64,000 nucleotides of DNA from Streptomyces poonensis (GCF_014650915.1 NZ_BMVW01000001.1:1116001-1180000); one strand, 5' to 3'. Shown: positions 14,438 to 23,454, counted from the stretch's first letter. A program made the numbers and translations. The notes: a model not told the origin generated them from the sequence alone.

Positions 14438-16531
14438 CTACTGGGGCGGGTACTTCGCCCACAGCTCGACCAGGTCGGTGCCCGGGCTGTCCGTGACGGC
14501 GACTGCGAGCGAGAGCGAATCTTCGTCCTTCCACACCAGCGCCCGTTGGGTGGGGCTCCAGGCGAAGACATGGAGTCCCGACGGGGGTGCCTTCTCGCCG
14601 CCCACCGGACGGGCGGGCGGTGCGGCGTCGAAGTACGCACGCGAGACCTTGGCGAAGGTGTCCCGTCGGTAGTCGGCGAACATCAGGGTGAGGTTGCCGT
14701 CGTTGGTGCAGTAGCTGCTGTTCGTCGGCAGCCCGGCCTGTGACTCGTGGGCCGGGAAGTTACCGGTGAGGGCGGTCTTCCCGTAGCCGGACCGGCATCG
14801 GTTCCAGTTCGGGTAGCGGTCCCAGGCCCCGATGAACGTCTGCATGCCTGATCCCAGGTCGCTGGGCACACGGGGAAGCCCTGCGATGGTGTCGTCGCTC
14901 TGCGGAGCGGCGGGGTCGGACGTTCCTCTCGGTGACTCGTCGTCCAGGAGCGTGCCGAGGGGGACCAGTACGACGGTGGCGACGCCGATGGCGAAGAGGA
15001 GCAGAAGGGTACGCCGCCATACGGCCGGCAGGCGCAGGCCGGCGGGTTTCCGGCGGGCAGTCGCGGGTCCGGCGGGTCCGGCGGGTCCGGCCGCATCGGC
15101 CGGTGGCCGGGTGGGGTTTCCTGCCCCGGCAGGCTGCTGCGGGCGCAGCGCCAGCCGGATCCGGTGGTCCAGCGGGTCGGTGTCCGCCAGTCCCGGGAGG
15201 AGCGGTCCAGGCGCGGACCGGCGTAACACCGTGGCGATGACGGACGCGGCGTCTCCCGTTCTGGAGGACAGCCAGGCGGCGATCCCTCCGTGGACGTCCG
15301 GACTCACCCGCTCGCTCACTGCCAGGTGCAGTACGGCGTCGAAGGCGTCGTCGAGCAGGTCCCCCTGGGGCAGGCTCCCGGCGCGGTCGGCGATGGTCAG
15401 CAGCCATGTGATGGCACGGCCGTGGTCCGCGGCTTCCGACCCGGTCACGCCGCTCCCGTACAGCGAGCGGATCGCACGTACGACCTCCCCGACCGAGTGC
15501 GGATCGGCCTCCACGGCGGCCCGGAGATGGTGAGGATCGAGTGCGACGAGTACGTCCCGGAAGAAGGCGTGGTCGAGGTCGATCCGCGCCGCCAGCCGGA
15601 ACAGCTCGACCAGGGCCGTCCGGTTCCCCGCACGCACGGCGGGGAGAAGGTGTCCGCCCCGGGCCGCCGGCTCGGTCGGCGCGTCGAACTCCGCCGTGAC
15701 CATGGCGAGAAGTGCGTCGACTGTCGCGACCCTCCGGTCGGGGTCGTGCAGCGTCGCGGCCCGGACGATGGTGCGCCACGGCCCGGAGGGCGGCAGCAGC
15801 GGCACGTTCTGCTGTGGCCAGGTACCCGTGAGGGCCCAGCCGATGATCTGTCCGATGCTGTAGACGTCGGCTGCGGGTCCGGCGGTGTGCGCGTCGACCG
15901 CGAGCTCCGGCGCGGCGAACCCCTCCGTACCGAATCGGACGCCCACCTGTGTACGGCGAGGATGGGTGGTCTGTCCGCGGGGCCGCCTCCCCAGTCCCCA
16001 GTCGGCCACCACCCACCGGTCGTCGAACCGCAGGAGGTTGTCCGGCTTGAGGTCTCGGTGCACCCAGCCCTGCCGGTGAGGCTCCCGCAGCGCCGTGCAC
16101 ATGGCGGTCACGAGCTCACGTGCTGCCGCCGGTTCCGACAGTTCCTCTGCGAGGTGCCGTGCCGTGCCGTCCGCCGGCGGCATGACGAACCAGTCGTACG
16201 ACAGGCTCCAGTCCAGGACCGGCAGGACATGGGGGTGACCGCCGAACAGGCAGGCCGCTTCCACCTCACGCCGCATCCGCGCGTGGGCATCGGGAAGGCG
16301 TGAGCCGAGTTTCTTGAACGCGACGCGTGCACCGGTGGGTTTGTGGACGGCGCCGAAGACGGTCGCCTGCCCGCCCCGGGCGATCGGCTGGGGATCGAGG
16401 GCGAAGTCCTTGCGCGAGCCCCGGGCTGCGAGCCGTACCGCCGCCAGTGCGGTCGTCAGCCGAGGATCGATCGGGTGGTCCGTCCTGGATGCCGTGTATG
16501 CCGAGGCCCTGCCACCTGGGTGCGTGGACAT
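14438..16531 (-). CDS. Transmembrane Ser/Thr protein kinase (Hanks type), DWG variant, TTA codon
   Basis: A 697-residue receptor-like kinase. The kinase domain (about 43-290) has the Gly loop ARGGQATVFGAV, VAFKK (Lys 73), HRDLKPDN (catalytic Asp 160) and AAPE. The DFG motif reads DWG (177-179), an uncommon substitution. A helical region of about 200 residues follows, then a Pro/Ala linker, a transmembrane helix (about 505-525) and an extracellular C-terminal domain of about 170 residues with three Cys. Codon 436 is TTA (15226-15224 on the minus strand), so full-length synthesis should need bldA. ATG 16531 is the first Met before the fold and has only a weak ribosome site. No partner phosphatase is nearby. 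Confidence 0.88.
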   Translation of the reverse strand: MSTHPGGRASAYTASRTDHPIDPRLTTALAAVRLAARGSRKDFALDPQPIARGGQATVFGAVHKPTGARVAFKKLGSRLPDAHARMRREVEAACLFGGHPHVLPVLDWSLSYDWFVMPPADGTARHLAEELSEPAAARELVTAMCTALREPHRQGWVHRDLKPDNLLRFDDRWVVADWGLGRRPRGQTTHPRRTQVGVRFGTEGFAAPELAVDAHTAGPAADVYSIGQIIGWALTGTWPQQNVPLLPPSGPWRTIVRAATLHDPDRRVATVDALLAMVTAEFDAPTEPAARGGHLLPAVRAGNRTALVELFRLAARIDLDHAFFRDVLVALDPHHLRAAVEADPHSVGEVVRAIRSLYGSGVTGSEAADHGRAITWLLTIADRAGSLPQGDLLDDAFDAVLHLAVSERVSPDVHGGIAAWLSSRTGDAASVIATVLRRSAPGPLLPGLADTDPLDHRIRLALRPQQPAGAGNPTRPPADAAGPAGPAGPATARRKPAGLRLPAVWRRTLLLLFAIGVATVVLVPLGTLLDDESPRGTSDPAAPQSDDTIAGLPRVPSDLGSGMQTFIGAWDRYPNWNRCRSGYGKTALTGNFPAHESQAGLPTNSSYCTNDGNLTLMFADYRRDTFAKVSRAYFDAAPPARPVGGEKAPPSGLHVFAWSPTQRALVWKDEDSLSLAVAVTDSPGTDLVELWAKYPPQ

Positions 16532-17173
16532 CAGCGGCAGGCAACCGGTGCATCGTGCCGACAGCCGTTCCGGCTCACGCCGAGCCACCTCCGTGTCTGT
16601 ACCGACGGGACGCCTGCGAGCGGACGGCTGGGCGACAGCGCCGACAACGACGTGGACCGGTCGCTCTGTGACCTGCCACGTCCGACGTCTCGGTCGTCCA
16701 ACCGGAGGATGAAGATTAGCGCGCGTCACACGGCGGTTTCCGCTTGATCGGGCGAAGGCCTCGTCCAGGAGGTGACTGCGCACCACGGTCGAACAGGGGT
16801 TGGTGACGACCGAGTTCGAGCCGCAAGAACCCACGGGGTCTTGGCGACCGGCTCCTGGGCTGCGTTCAGCAGCGGGTCGAGGGCCACGCACCACCGCGTC
16901 CGAGTCCACCACAATCCGGTCGCGAGCCCTTTTCCGGGCCCGCCGGTTCCTTGTGCACGAGGGTCCGGCGGGCCGCTGACCTCCGTAAAGAACCGGGGAC
17001 AGAACTACCCGCCCACCCACCCTCCCGCCTGCGTCACCCGTCTGGGTGAGTGGCTTGCAGGGGCGGGATCCGGGCGGTTACGTTCGCCGCGACAACCGCA
17101 AACAGTTACGGCCCCCGGCCGGGACGGCAATCCCAATCGAGGGCCTGACCGATCAGGAAGAGACACCTTCCCG
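16532..17173. other. 640-nt stretch without a supported gene
   Basis: Frames on both strands are open by base composition only, and none shows a recognisable domain or ribosome site. The stretch contains a 10-bp inverted repeat, GGCCCGCCGG and CCGGCGGGCC, around 16938-16975 and a CACCC-GTCT-GGGTG hairpin near 17036. Lying between a kinase and a broken HTH gene, it is probably eroded sequence plus the kinase promoter. Confidence 0.4.
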
Positions 17174-17907
17174 ATGGCTGACCCGCAGTCTAACGCGCGC
17201 CTGCGCGCCGACGCCGGAGCTCCGACCTCCGGCGTGATTCACGTACGCACCCGGCTCGCAGCCGACTTCACCGTGATCTCCAACGCCCTCGCGCAACGGC
17301 GCGGCAGTGCCTGGAGGTGGCCGGGTACTTGGAGCGCCGCCGCGAGCGGGTGCCCGCCGGGCAGATCCGTACCCGGACGTACTTCTACGACGTACCCGGC
17401 GGCGACACTCCGGACGACCCTCCCGAGCCGCCGAAACCGCGCCGCCCCCGGAAGCAGCCCACTGCTGCCGCCGAGAACCCTCCCGCGCCCACGCGGCGCG
17501 AGGCCGATCCCCCGGCCGCCCCGCTCACCGACGCCGACCCGCAGGCCATCGCCGTACTCACCGCACTGCGCCGCGTCGACCCGCGTCTGATGCTCTCCCA
17601 GCAGGAGGCAGCCCGCCTGGCACCGGCCGTCGGCCAGTGGCTCGCGGCGGGCGTGGGAGCAACGCAGATCACCGACGTACTCACCACCGGCCTCCCCGAC
17701 CGCTTCCGGGCCCGCCCGGCAGGCATCCTCGCCTTCCGCCTCCGCGAGACGCCCCTGCCCGCCCCGCCCCCGCTCACGCAGCCCGTGGAACGCCCGGCCG
17801 TCCTGCCCCTCCGGAACTGCGACGGCTGCGACCGGGCATTCCGCTCAGCGACTCCGGGACGCTGCCGGGACTGCCGGCCCGAGGACCGTCTCGGTGCGGC
17901 CGGCTGA
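17174..17907 (+). pseudogene. Helix-turn-helix regulator gene broken by an internal deletion and frameshift
   Basis: From ATG 17174 the frame reads MADPQSNARLRADAG, then IHVRTRLAADFTVISNALAQ and RRGSA to about 17310. The reading then continues only in another frame (AGYLERRRERVPAGQIRTRT, YFYDVPGGD...), ending at 17907 with a CDGC...CRDC zinc-like motif. I recall intact Streptomyces homologues in which these two parts are joined by about 40 residues forming the recognition helices. Here that segment is missing and the frames differ by one, so the gene appears inactivated near 17310. The downstream part could in principle still be translated from within, but lacks the DNA-binding core. Confidence 0.65.
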
Positions 17908-18109
17908 GCCGATGAGTCACCGCGTACGCGGCCGGGCCGCCCTTCTCGATCGCGCGGTGGATCGCCTCACGGCGCTTGTCGAGCCTCCCGACCAGCGCCA
18001 CGACCGCATCGAGCGGACGTGGCCCTGACGCTCCGGTCGGCCGTGCGCCGAGCGGCCGGGAGGAGCACCCTGGAACCACAGGGCAGCAGCGGATCCGGAG
18101 GTATTCGTC

Positions 18110-18385
18110 ATGGTGCACACCATCGCGGGGTGGCATGTGGAGCTGGAGTTCGAGGAGGACCACCAGCGCACCCGGGCGGCGGCGCTCGTACGGCTGCCGG
18201 ACGGGAACGAGGTGTACGCGCACGGGTACGCGACCCGGCACCGTACCGACAGCAACCAGCCCCGGGTCGGTGAGGAGATCGCGGGCGCGCGGGCGCTGAA
18301 CGAGCTGGCGATGAAGCTGCTCACGAAGGCGCACGACGAGATCGACCAGGAGTCGGGGCGGGTGTCGCACCCGATCGCGATCTAG
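18110..18385 (+). CDS. DUF1876 domain protein (dsRBD-like fold)
   Basis: A 91-residue protein matching the DUF1876 family: WHVELEFEEDHQRTRAAALVRL, then GYATRHRTDSNQPRVGEEIAGARALNELAMKLLTKAHDEI. The family has a predicted alpha-beta fold and no assigned role; it is frequent and often multi-copy in streptomycetes. GGAGGT at 18097-18102 gives a good ribosome site 7 nt before ATG 18110. It converges on the serine hydrolase gene with 18 nt between the stops. Confidence 0.85.
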   Translation: MVHTIAGWHVELEFEEDHQRTRAAALVRLPDGNEVYAHGYATRHRTDSNQPRVGEEIAGARALNELAMKLLTKAHDEIDQESGRVSHPIAI

Positions 18386-18403
18386 GCGCCGTCCGCGCCG
18401 GCC

Positions 18404-19612
18404 TCAGCCGCCCGCACCGGTCTCAAGGGATGCGCGGACTCCCCGTACCAGCGCCTGGGCGCGGGGGTCCGCCGTCACCGTCTTGCGGAAGCCGTTCGTG
18501 ACGTAGCCGAAGGCGATGCCCGACTCCGGGTCGGCGAAGCCGAGCGGGCCGCCCCGGCCCGGGTGGCCGAAGGAACCGGGGAAAAGGAGCGGGGACGCCG
18601 GGCCGTGGAGCATGAAGCCGAGGCCGAAGCGGGTGCTGACCACGAGGGTGCGGTCCGGGCCCGCGGACTCCTCGCACCGGGCTGCCGCCAGCGTGGCCGG
18701 CGTCCACAGGCGTACGCCGCCGTCCACGTCGCCGATCAGCGCGGCGTAGAAGCGTGCCAGCGCGTCCGCCGTGGCTATGCCGTTGGAGGACGGGTGGGCG
18801 GCCGCCCGGTAGGCCGGGTCGTTGTCGTCGGGGGGCGGGGTGATCGCCGCGAAGGCGCGGGAGGTGACCGAGTCGGGGTTCGCGTACGCCTCCGCCACCG
18901 ATCGCTTCGCGCGCATGCGGAGCCCCCCGGCGGTTTCAGGGGGCCGTACGGGACCTGAGCGGCCCACCCGGTGCGCCTGCTGCGGAGGCAGGCCCACCCA
19001 GAGGTCCACGTCCCCCAGCGGCCGGGATATCTCCGTGTCGATCCACTCGCCGATGCCCCGGCCGCCCGTGCCCTCGACCCTGCGGAAGAGTTCGGTGAGC
19101 ATCCAGCCGTACGTGTGCGGGTGGTAGCCGTGGTCCGTGCCCGGTTCCCAGAGCGGGGCCTGGGCGGCGATCGCGGCGGCCGTACGGTCCGGGTCGGACG
19201 CCTCGGCCGGGGTCAGCGGGCGGTCCACGACCGGTACGCCCCCGCGGTGCGCCAGCACATGCCGGACCAGCAGCCGTTCCTTGCCGTGCGCCTTGAACTC
19301 CGGCCAGTACGCGGCGACCGGGGCGTCCAGGTCGAGTTCGCCGCGCTCGGCCAGCATCAGGGCCGCGGCGGACGCGACGCCCTTCGTCGCCGAGTGCATG
19401 ACGTGGGCCGTGTCCCGCTCCCACGGCTCCGGGCGTTCCGTGCCGTCGACGTCCCGCGTGCCGCCCCACAGGTCGACCACCTTGCGGCCGTCGCGGTACA
19501 CGGCGACCGCCGCGCCCCGCTCCCCGAGCTCCGCGAAGTTCCGTACGAACGCGTCCCGGACCGGCTCGTAGCCCTCGGCCACCGTGCCGTTCACGTTCAC
19601 GTGCGCGTCCAC
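18404..19612 (-). CDS. Serine hydrolase of the class C beta-lactamase/esterase family
   Basis: A 402-residue member of the beta-lactamase-related esterase family (EstB-like). Motifs are SATK (SxxK nucleophile, about residue 72) in VMHSATKGVASAAALM, YGW in place of Y-x-N, and a C-terminal FGHPGRGGPLGFADP segment equivalent to the HTGxTG box. No signal peptide is visible, so it is probably a cytoplasmic esterase rather than a true beta-lactamase. No ATG exists in frame; GTG 19612 has GGGAG 7 nt upstream and is chosen over three nearby GTGs. Confidence 0.85.
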   Translation of the reverse strand: MDAHVNVNGTVAEGYEPVRDAFVRNFAELGERGAAVAVYRDGRKVVDLWGGTRDVDGTERPEPWERDTAHVMHSATKGVASAAALMLAERGELDLDAPVAAYWPEFKAHGKERLLVRHVLAHRGGVPVVDRPLTPAEASDPDRTAAAIAAQAPLWEPGTDHGYHPHTYGWMLTELFRRVEGTGGRGIGEWIDTEISRPLGDVDLWVGLPPQQAHRVGRSGPVRPPETAGGLRMRAKRSVAEAYANPDSVTSRAFAAITPPPDDNDPAYRAAAHPSSNGIATADALARFYAALIGDVDGGVRLWTPATLAAARCEESAGPDRTLVVSTRFGLGFMLHGPASPLLFPGSFGHPGRGGPLGFADPESGIAFGYVTNGFRKTVTADPRAQALVRGVRASLETGAGG

Positions 19613-19685
19613 GTATGCACTCCCGTCATGCCCACCTGCTCGCCTGCGACAGTGGGTGCAACGCCCACCCGCCGCCTGCGATTCC

Positions 19686-20135
19686 TCAGCCGAGCACGAC
19701 CGTGACGTCCACGTTGCCGCGCGTCGCGTTCGAGTACGCGCAGACCTTGTGCGTCGCCTCCACGAGCTCGGCGGCGAGGTCCTGGTCCAGGACGGGCAGG
19801 GAGATGTTGAGGGCGATCGCGAGGCCGAACCCGTCCTCCTGGCCGGTGGGGCCGATGCCGACCTTCGCGCTGACCGTCGAGCCGGACAGGTCATAGCCGC
19901 GGCGTCGGCCGACCAGCATCAGCGCGTTGTGGAAGCAGGCGCTGTACCCGGCCGCGAAGAGCTGCTCCGGGTTGGTGCCGTTGCCGTCGCCGCCCAGCGC
20001 CGGAGGCAGCGCCACCTTCAGTTCCAGGTGGCCGTCCTGGCTGGTCACATAGCCTTCCCGGCCACCGTGCGCGGTGGCCTCGGCCACGTACATGATCTTC
20101 GTCGGGCGGGTGTCGACAGCGGCGCCGTCTGACAT
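19686..20135 (-). CDS. ohr: Organic hydroperoxide resistance protein (Ohr, OsmC family)
   Basis: A 149-residue thiol peroxidase of the OsmC/Ohr family that reduces organic hydroperoxides, in the cytoplasm, using lipoyl-type reductants. Both active-site cysteines are present, in AACFHNAL-like SACFHNAL (about 66) and KVCAYS (about 130), with the Ohr signature TNPEQLFAAGYSACF. ATG 20135 has an excellent GGGGGAGG ribosome site. An ohrR repressor gene, usually adjacent, is not in the vicinity. Confidence 0.92.
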   Translation of the reverse strand: MSDGAAVDTRPTKIMYVAEATAHGGREGYVTSQDGHLELKVALPPALGGDGNGTNPEQLFAAGYSACFHNALMLVGRRRGYDLSGSTVSAKVGIGPTGQEDGFGLAIALNISLPVLDQDLAAELVEATHKVCAYSNATRGNVDVTVVLG

Positions 20136-20216
20136 GGCGGGACCTCCCCCTGCGTCAGCGACTCACGAGTGCGCGAGTACTTCGCGATCAAGGTAACCGC
20201 CGAAGGTGAAGCCCGG

Positions 20217-20993
20217 TTACTCGGGGGTAGAGATCTTGATCGAGCGCGGGTCGAAACCGAAGGGGAGCTCCAGGCGGTGGGCGCGCATCAGGTCCTCGTC
20301 CGCGAGGAGGTCACCGGTCGCGCCGTCCGCGGCGATCACTCCCTCGCTGAGGATCAGCGCGCGCGGGCACAGTTCCAGGGCGTACGGCAGGTCGTGCGTG
20401 ACCATCAGGACCGTCACGTCCAGCGAGCGGAGGATGTCGGCGAGCTCGCGGCGGGAGGCCGGGTCGAGGTTCGAGGACGGCTCGTCCAGGACCAGGATCT
20501 CCGGCTCCATGGCGAGGACCGTCGCCACGGCCACCCGGCGGCGCTGGCCGAAGGAGAGATGGTGCGGCGGACGGTCCTTGAACTCCGCCATGCCGACCTG
20601 GGCGAGGGCACGGTCCACGCGCGCCTCCAGTTCGGCGCCCTTCAGCCCGGCCGCCGCGGGACCGAACGCCACGTCCTCCCGTACCGTCGGCATGAAGAGC
20701 TGGTCGTCCGGGTCCTGGAAGACGATGCCGACCCGGCGGCGGATCTCGGCCATGTGCTTCCGGCCGACCGGGAGCCCGGCGACCTTCACCGTGCCGGCTC
20801 CCCCGGTCAGGATGCCGTTGAGGTGCAGCACAAGGGTGGTCTTGCCGGCGCCGTTGGGACCGAGCAGGGCCACCCGTTCGCCGCGCGCGATCGAGAAGTC
20901 CACGCCGAACAGGGCCTGGTGCCCGTCGGGGTAGGCGAAGGCGAGGCCCGAGACCTCGAGGGAGGGAGCAGCAGGAGCAGTCACAGGGTCCAT
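20217..20993 (-). CDS. nikO: Energy-coupling ATPase of the nickel/cobalt ECF transporter (NikO/CbiO)
   Basis: A 258-residue ABC ATPase with Walker A GPNGAGKTT, Q-loop FQDPDDQLF (the QDPDDQ form typical of CbiO/NikO), signature LSFGQRRRVAVA and Walker B ILVLDEPSSNLDP followed by the switch His in THD. It powers uptake together with the downstream-named Q and MN subunits. ATG 20993 overlaps the end of the permease gene by 13 nt. The position last in a three-gene operon behind a Nur-like box argues for nickel as the substrate, although the sequence does not exclude cobalt. Confidence 0.92.
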   Translation of the reverse strand: MDPVTAPAAPSLEVSGLAFAYPDGHQALFGVDFSIARGERVALLGPNGAGKTTLVLHLNGILTGGAGTVKVAGLPVGRKHMAEIRRRVGIVFQDPDDQLFMPTVREDVAFGPAAAGLKGAELEARVDRALAQVGMAEFKDRPPHHLSFGQRRRVAVATVLAMEPEILVLDEPSSNLDPASRRELADILRSLDVTVLMVTHDLPYALELCPRALILSEGVIAADGATGDLLADEDLMRAHRLELPFGFDPRSIKISTPE

Positions 20994-21742
20994 CCCAGCA
21001 CGCAGACGACGAGCGCGGTCACCGGGAGGGCCAGGGCGTACGACCACTGCGCCCGGGAGGCCGTCACCTCGTCGATCACCGGCATGGAGCCCGCGTAACC
21101 GCGGCTCACCATCGCCAGGTGCACGCGCTCCCCGCGTTCGTAGGAGCGGATGAAGAGGGCGCCCGCGGACTGGGCGAGCACGCCCCAGTGCCGTACGCCC
21201 TTCGCCTCGAACCCGCGCGACTCGCGGGCGATCCGCATCCGCCGCATCTCGTCGGTGATGACGTCGCCGTAGCGGATCATGAAGGACGCGATCTGCACGA
21301 GCAGCGGCGGGAGCTTGAGGCGCTGGAGGCCGAGGAGGAGTTCACGCAGTTCGGTGGTGGAGGCCAGCAGGACGGACGCGGCGACGCCCAGCGTGCCCTT
21401 GGCCAGCACGTTCCAGGCGCCCCACAGTCCGTTGACGCTCAGCGACAGGCCGAGGACCTCGACCCGCTCCCCCTGTGCCACGAACGGCATCAGTACGGCG
21501 AAGGCGACGAACGGGATCTCGATCAGCAGCCGCTTGAGGAGGAAGCCCGCCGGCACGCGGGCCGCGTACGCGACCGTGCCGAGCAGCGCCGCGTACAGCG
21601 CGAACGCCCAGACCGCCTCGCGCGGGGTGGAGACCACCACGACGACGAAGGCGAAGACGGCCGTGAGCTTGGTGTGCGGCGGGAGGGCGTGCACGGGCGA
21701 GTGCCCGTGCCGGTAGAGCCTGTGCGCGTGTCCTGCACCCAT
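20981..21742 (-). CDS. nikQ: Transmembrane component of the nickel/cobalt ECF transporter (NikQ/CbiQ)
   Basis: A 253-residue CbiQ-family T component with about six membrane helices. It contains the two cytoplasmic coupling motifs typical of EcfT: the ARESRGFEAKG segment and the second Ala-Arg-Gly-type motif MVSRGYAG, which contact the ATPase. The His-rich start (MGAGHAHRLYRHGHSP) may help handle metal. It starts 10 nt after the end of the nikMN gene and overlaps nikO, so the three are one operon. Confidence 0.92.
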   Translation of the reverse strand: MGAGHAHRLYRHGHSPVHALPPHTKLTAVFAFVVVVVSTPREAVWAFALYAALLGTVAYAARVPAGFLLKRLLIEIPFVAFAVLMPFVAQGERVEVLGLSLSVNGLWGAWNVLAKGTLGVAASVLLASTTELRELLLGLQRLKLPPLLVQIASFMIRYGDVITDEMRRMRIARESRGFEAKGVRHWGVLAQSAGALFIRSYERGERVHLAMVSRGYAGSMPVIDEVTASRAQWSYALALPVTALVVCVLGWTL

Positions 21743-21752
21743 GACCGCGCCG

Positions 21753-22820
21753 TCAGACGTTCTCGCGCACGTCGGGCACGGATGTCGCCGACGGCGGCTC
21801 GCCGCTGCGGCGCCTGCGCACCGCCCAGAACACGCCGGTGCCCGCGACCACGGTGACGCCTACGCCGATCACGCCCGCGAGTCCGCCCGACAGGCGCCCG
21901 TTCGTGATGCCCTCCACGCCGTAGTCGGCGAGCGGCGAGTCGGCCGCCGCGTGCTCCTCGGCCTTGGCGTCGATGCCCTTGTCGGCGGCGACCTTCTCCA
22001 GGCCGTCGGGGCTGGCGGAGGCGTAGAAGCTGACGACTCCCGCGAGGAGCAGGGAGGTGGCGAGGCCGGCGAGCAGGATCTTGCGCGGGGAACGCGCGGT
22101 GGCGGGTGCGGCTACGGGCTCCGCGGCCGGTGCGTCGACCAGTTCCCCGTTCACCCGGAGCTTCAGCGGGGCGGTCAGGCCGCGGGCGCCGTGCACCAGG
22201 TCGGGGCGGACGGCGATCACGGCGCCCACCGTGAGCGCGGTGATCGCGGCCTCGCCGATACCGATGAGGACGTGGACGCCGACCATGGCGGTCAGGACCT
22301 GGCCGATGGGGACGTCCGTGGTGCCGCCGACCGCGTAGAACAGGGTGAAGGCGAGGGCCGCCGCGGGCACCGAGAGCAGCGCGGCGACGAACGCGGAGAC
22401 GGTGACGGAGCGCCGCTTCCTCGGCAGGACCTTCACCAGGCCGCGGAAGACGGCGTACGCGACGACCGTCGTCACCACGGCCATGTTCGTGATGTTGACG
22501 CCGAGCGCGGTGAGGCCGCCGTCGGCGAAGAGGATGCCCTGCATGAGGAGGACGACGGAGACGCAGAGGACCCCTGTGTAGGGGCCCACGAGTATCGCGG
22601 CCAGGGCTCCGCCCAGCAGATGGCCGCTGGTTCCGGCGGCCACCGGGAAGTTCAGCATCTGCACGGCGAAGATGAACGCGGCGACCAGGCCCGCGAGCGG
22701 TGCCGTCCGCTCGTCCAGTTCCCGTCGCGCTCCGCGCAGGCTCACCGCGACGGCGCCCGCGGCGACGGCGCCGGCGGCCGCCGAGACCGGGGCGTTGATG
22801 AATCCGTCGGGGACATGCAT
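21753..22820 (-). CDS. nikMN: Fused substrate-specificity subunits NikM-NikN of the nickel/cobalt ECF transporter
   Basis: A 355-residue fusion. Residues 1-215 are the NikM/CbiM S component beginning exactly with MHVPDGF, where the free N-terminal Met-His forms part of the metal site, so the start is fixed at ATG 22820. The third metal-ligand region is GTSGHLLGG. Residues about 245-345 are the NikN/CbiN part, with two helices flanking an extracytoplasmic loop (FYASASPDGLEKVAADKGID...). Fusion of M and N is common in actinobacteria. It is the first gene of the operon; a perfect TTGCAA-N5-TTGCAA box lies 74 nt upstream. Confidence 0.92.
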   Translation of the reverse strand: MHVPDGFINAPVSAAAGAVAAGAVAVSLRGARRELDERTAPLAGLVAAFIFAVQMLNFPVAAGTSGHLLGGALAAILVGPYTGVLCVSVVLLMQGILFADGGLTALGVNITNMAVVTTVVAYAVFRGLVKVLPRKRRSVTVSAFVAALLSVPAAALAFTLFYAVGGTTDVPIGQVLTAMVGVHVLIGIGEAAITALTVGAVIAVRPDLVHGARGLTAPLKLRVNGELVDAPAAEPVAAPATARSPRKILLAGLATSLLLAGVVSFYASASPDGLEKVAADKGIDAKAEEHAAADSPLADYGVEGITNGRLSGGLAGVIGVGVTVVAGTGVFWAVRRRRSGEPPSATSVPDVRENV

Positions 22821-22894
22821 GGGGAGGGCTCGCTCTCCGGGCTCATGGCTGGTTCGCCGTACGAAATGGCTGGAACCGTACGATGATGAGCCTC

Positions 22895-22911
22895 TTGCAA
22901 CTGATTTGCAA
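22895..22911. promoter_or_regulatory. Nur-type box (nickel-responsive Fur-family operator) upstream of nikMN
   Basis: TTGCAA-CTGAT-TTGCAA lies within a larger CTCTTGCAA/TTGCAAGAG palindrome (22892-22914). It matches the published Streptomyces Nur motif of two TTGCAA-like half-sites separated by 5 nt. It should repress the nickel uptake operon when nickel is ample. No cobalamin riboswitch was seen here. Confidence 0.75.
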
Positions 22912-23095
22912 GAGCGTGAGGATGCGAACAACCGGCGGAACCCGGCCCGGCGTCAAGCAGTGCGCCCGGGAGCCGTACCCCGGTAACTGTGCGACATTGG
23001 ACAGACAGCGGATCCCGGATTCCAAGCTTCTGTTCCAGATCAACAGATCCAGCGATCGAGCGATCGAGCAGTCGAGCGTCGTGAGGAGCCGTCCG

Positions 23096-23449
23096 ATGTC
23101 CGTCGTCGAACAGTACGCGCGCGCCCACATCGTCACGGACGCCCCGGAGGACCGGGACGTGGTCCCGGTACTGCTCCGGTACGACCCGCAGGACGACCCG
23201 CGCGCGATTCACGTCAGCCTTCCCGAATCCCACGACTGGACGGTCTCCCGCGATGTCGTCGAGCGCGGGCTGCGCGCCCCGGCCGGCACGGGTGACGTGC
23301 GGGTCTGGCCCTGCGGGCGGGTGACGGCCGTGCTGGAGCTCCACTCGGCGGGCGGCGCACGGGTGCTGCAGTTCGACTCCAAGGCCCTGCTCCGGTTCCT
23401 GCGCCGGACGTACGCGGCGGCCGAGGTGCCGGCGACCCACGTCCACTGA
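23096..23449 (+). CDS. ssgE: SsgA-like sporulation/cell-division regulator (probably SsgE)
   Basis: A 117-residue SsgA-like protein (SALP), a family restricted to morphologically complex actinomycetes that steers septum placement and spore-wall remodelling. Family features are the VPVLLRYDPQDDPRAIHV strand pair, WTVSRDVVERGL, VRVWPC and the C-terminal KALLRFLRRTY. ATG 23096 has GAGGAG 7-8 nt upstream. The assignment to SsgE rests on neighbourhood: as I recall, ssgE lies beside the same two PBP genes in S. coelicolor. The paralogue number therefore needs a tree. The upstream DNA has a GATCGAGC direct repeat. Confidence 0.82.
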   Translation: MSVVEQYARAHIVTDAPEDRDVVPVLLRYDPQDDPRAIHVSLPESHDWTVSRDVVERGLRAPAGTGDVRVWPCGRVTAVLELHSAGGARVLQFDSKALLRFLRRTYAAAEVPATHVH

Positions 23450-23454
23450 ACGAG

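Noticed and set aside
16726..16914. A 62-codon reverse-strand frame upstream of the kinase
   Set aside because: No ribosome site, domain or coding bias; it is probably chance in gene-free sequence.
17916..18100. A reverse-strand fragment reading LDAVVALVGRLDKRREAIHR followed by AIEKGGPAAYAVTH
   Set aside because: It looks protein-like and may be a remnant, but has no start, no ribosome site and no family I can name.
22821..23095. A possible cobalamin riboswitch upstream of the nickel/cobalt transporter
   Set aside because: No B12-box-like sequence or long leader was found; the Nur-type box explains the regulation better.
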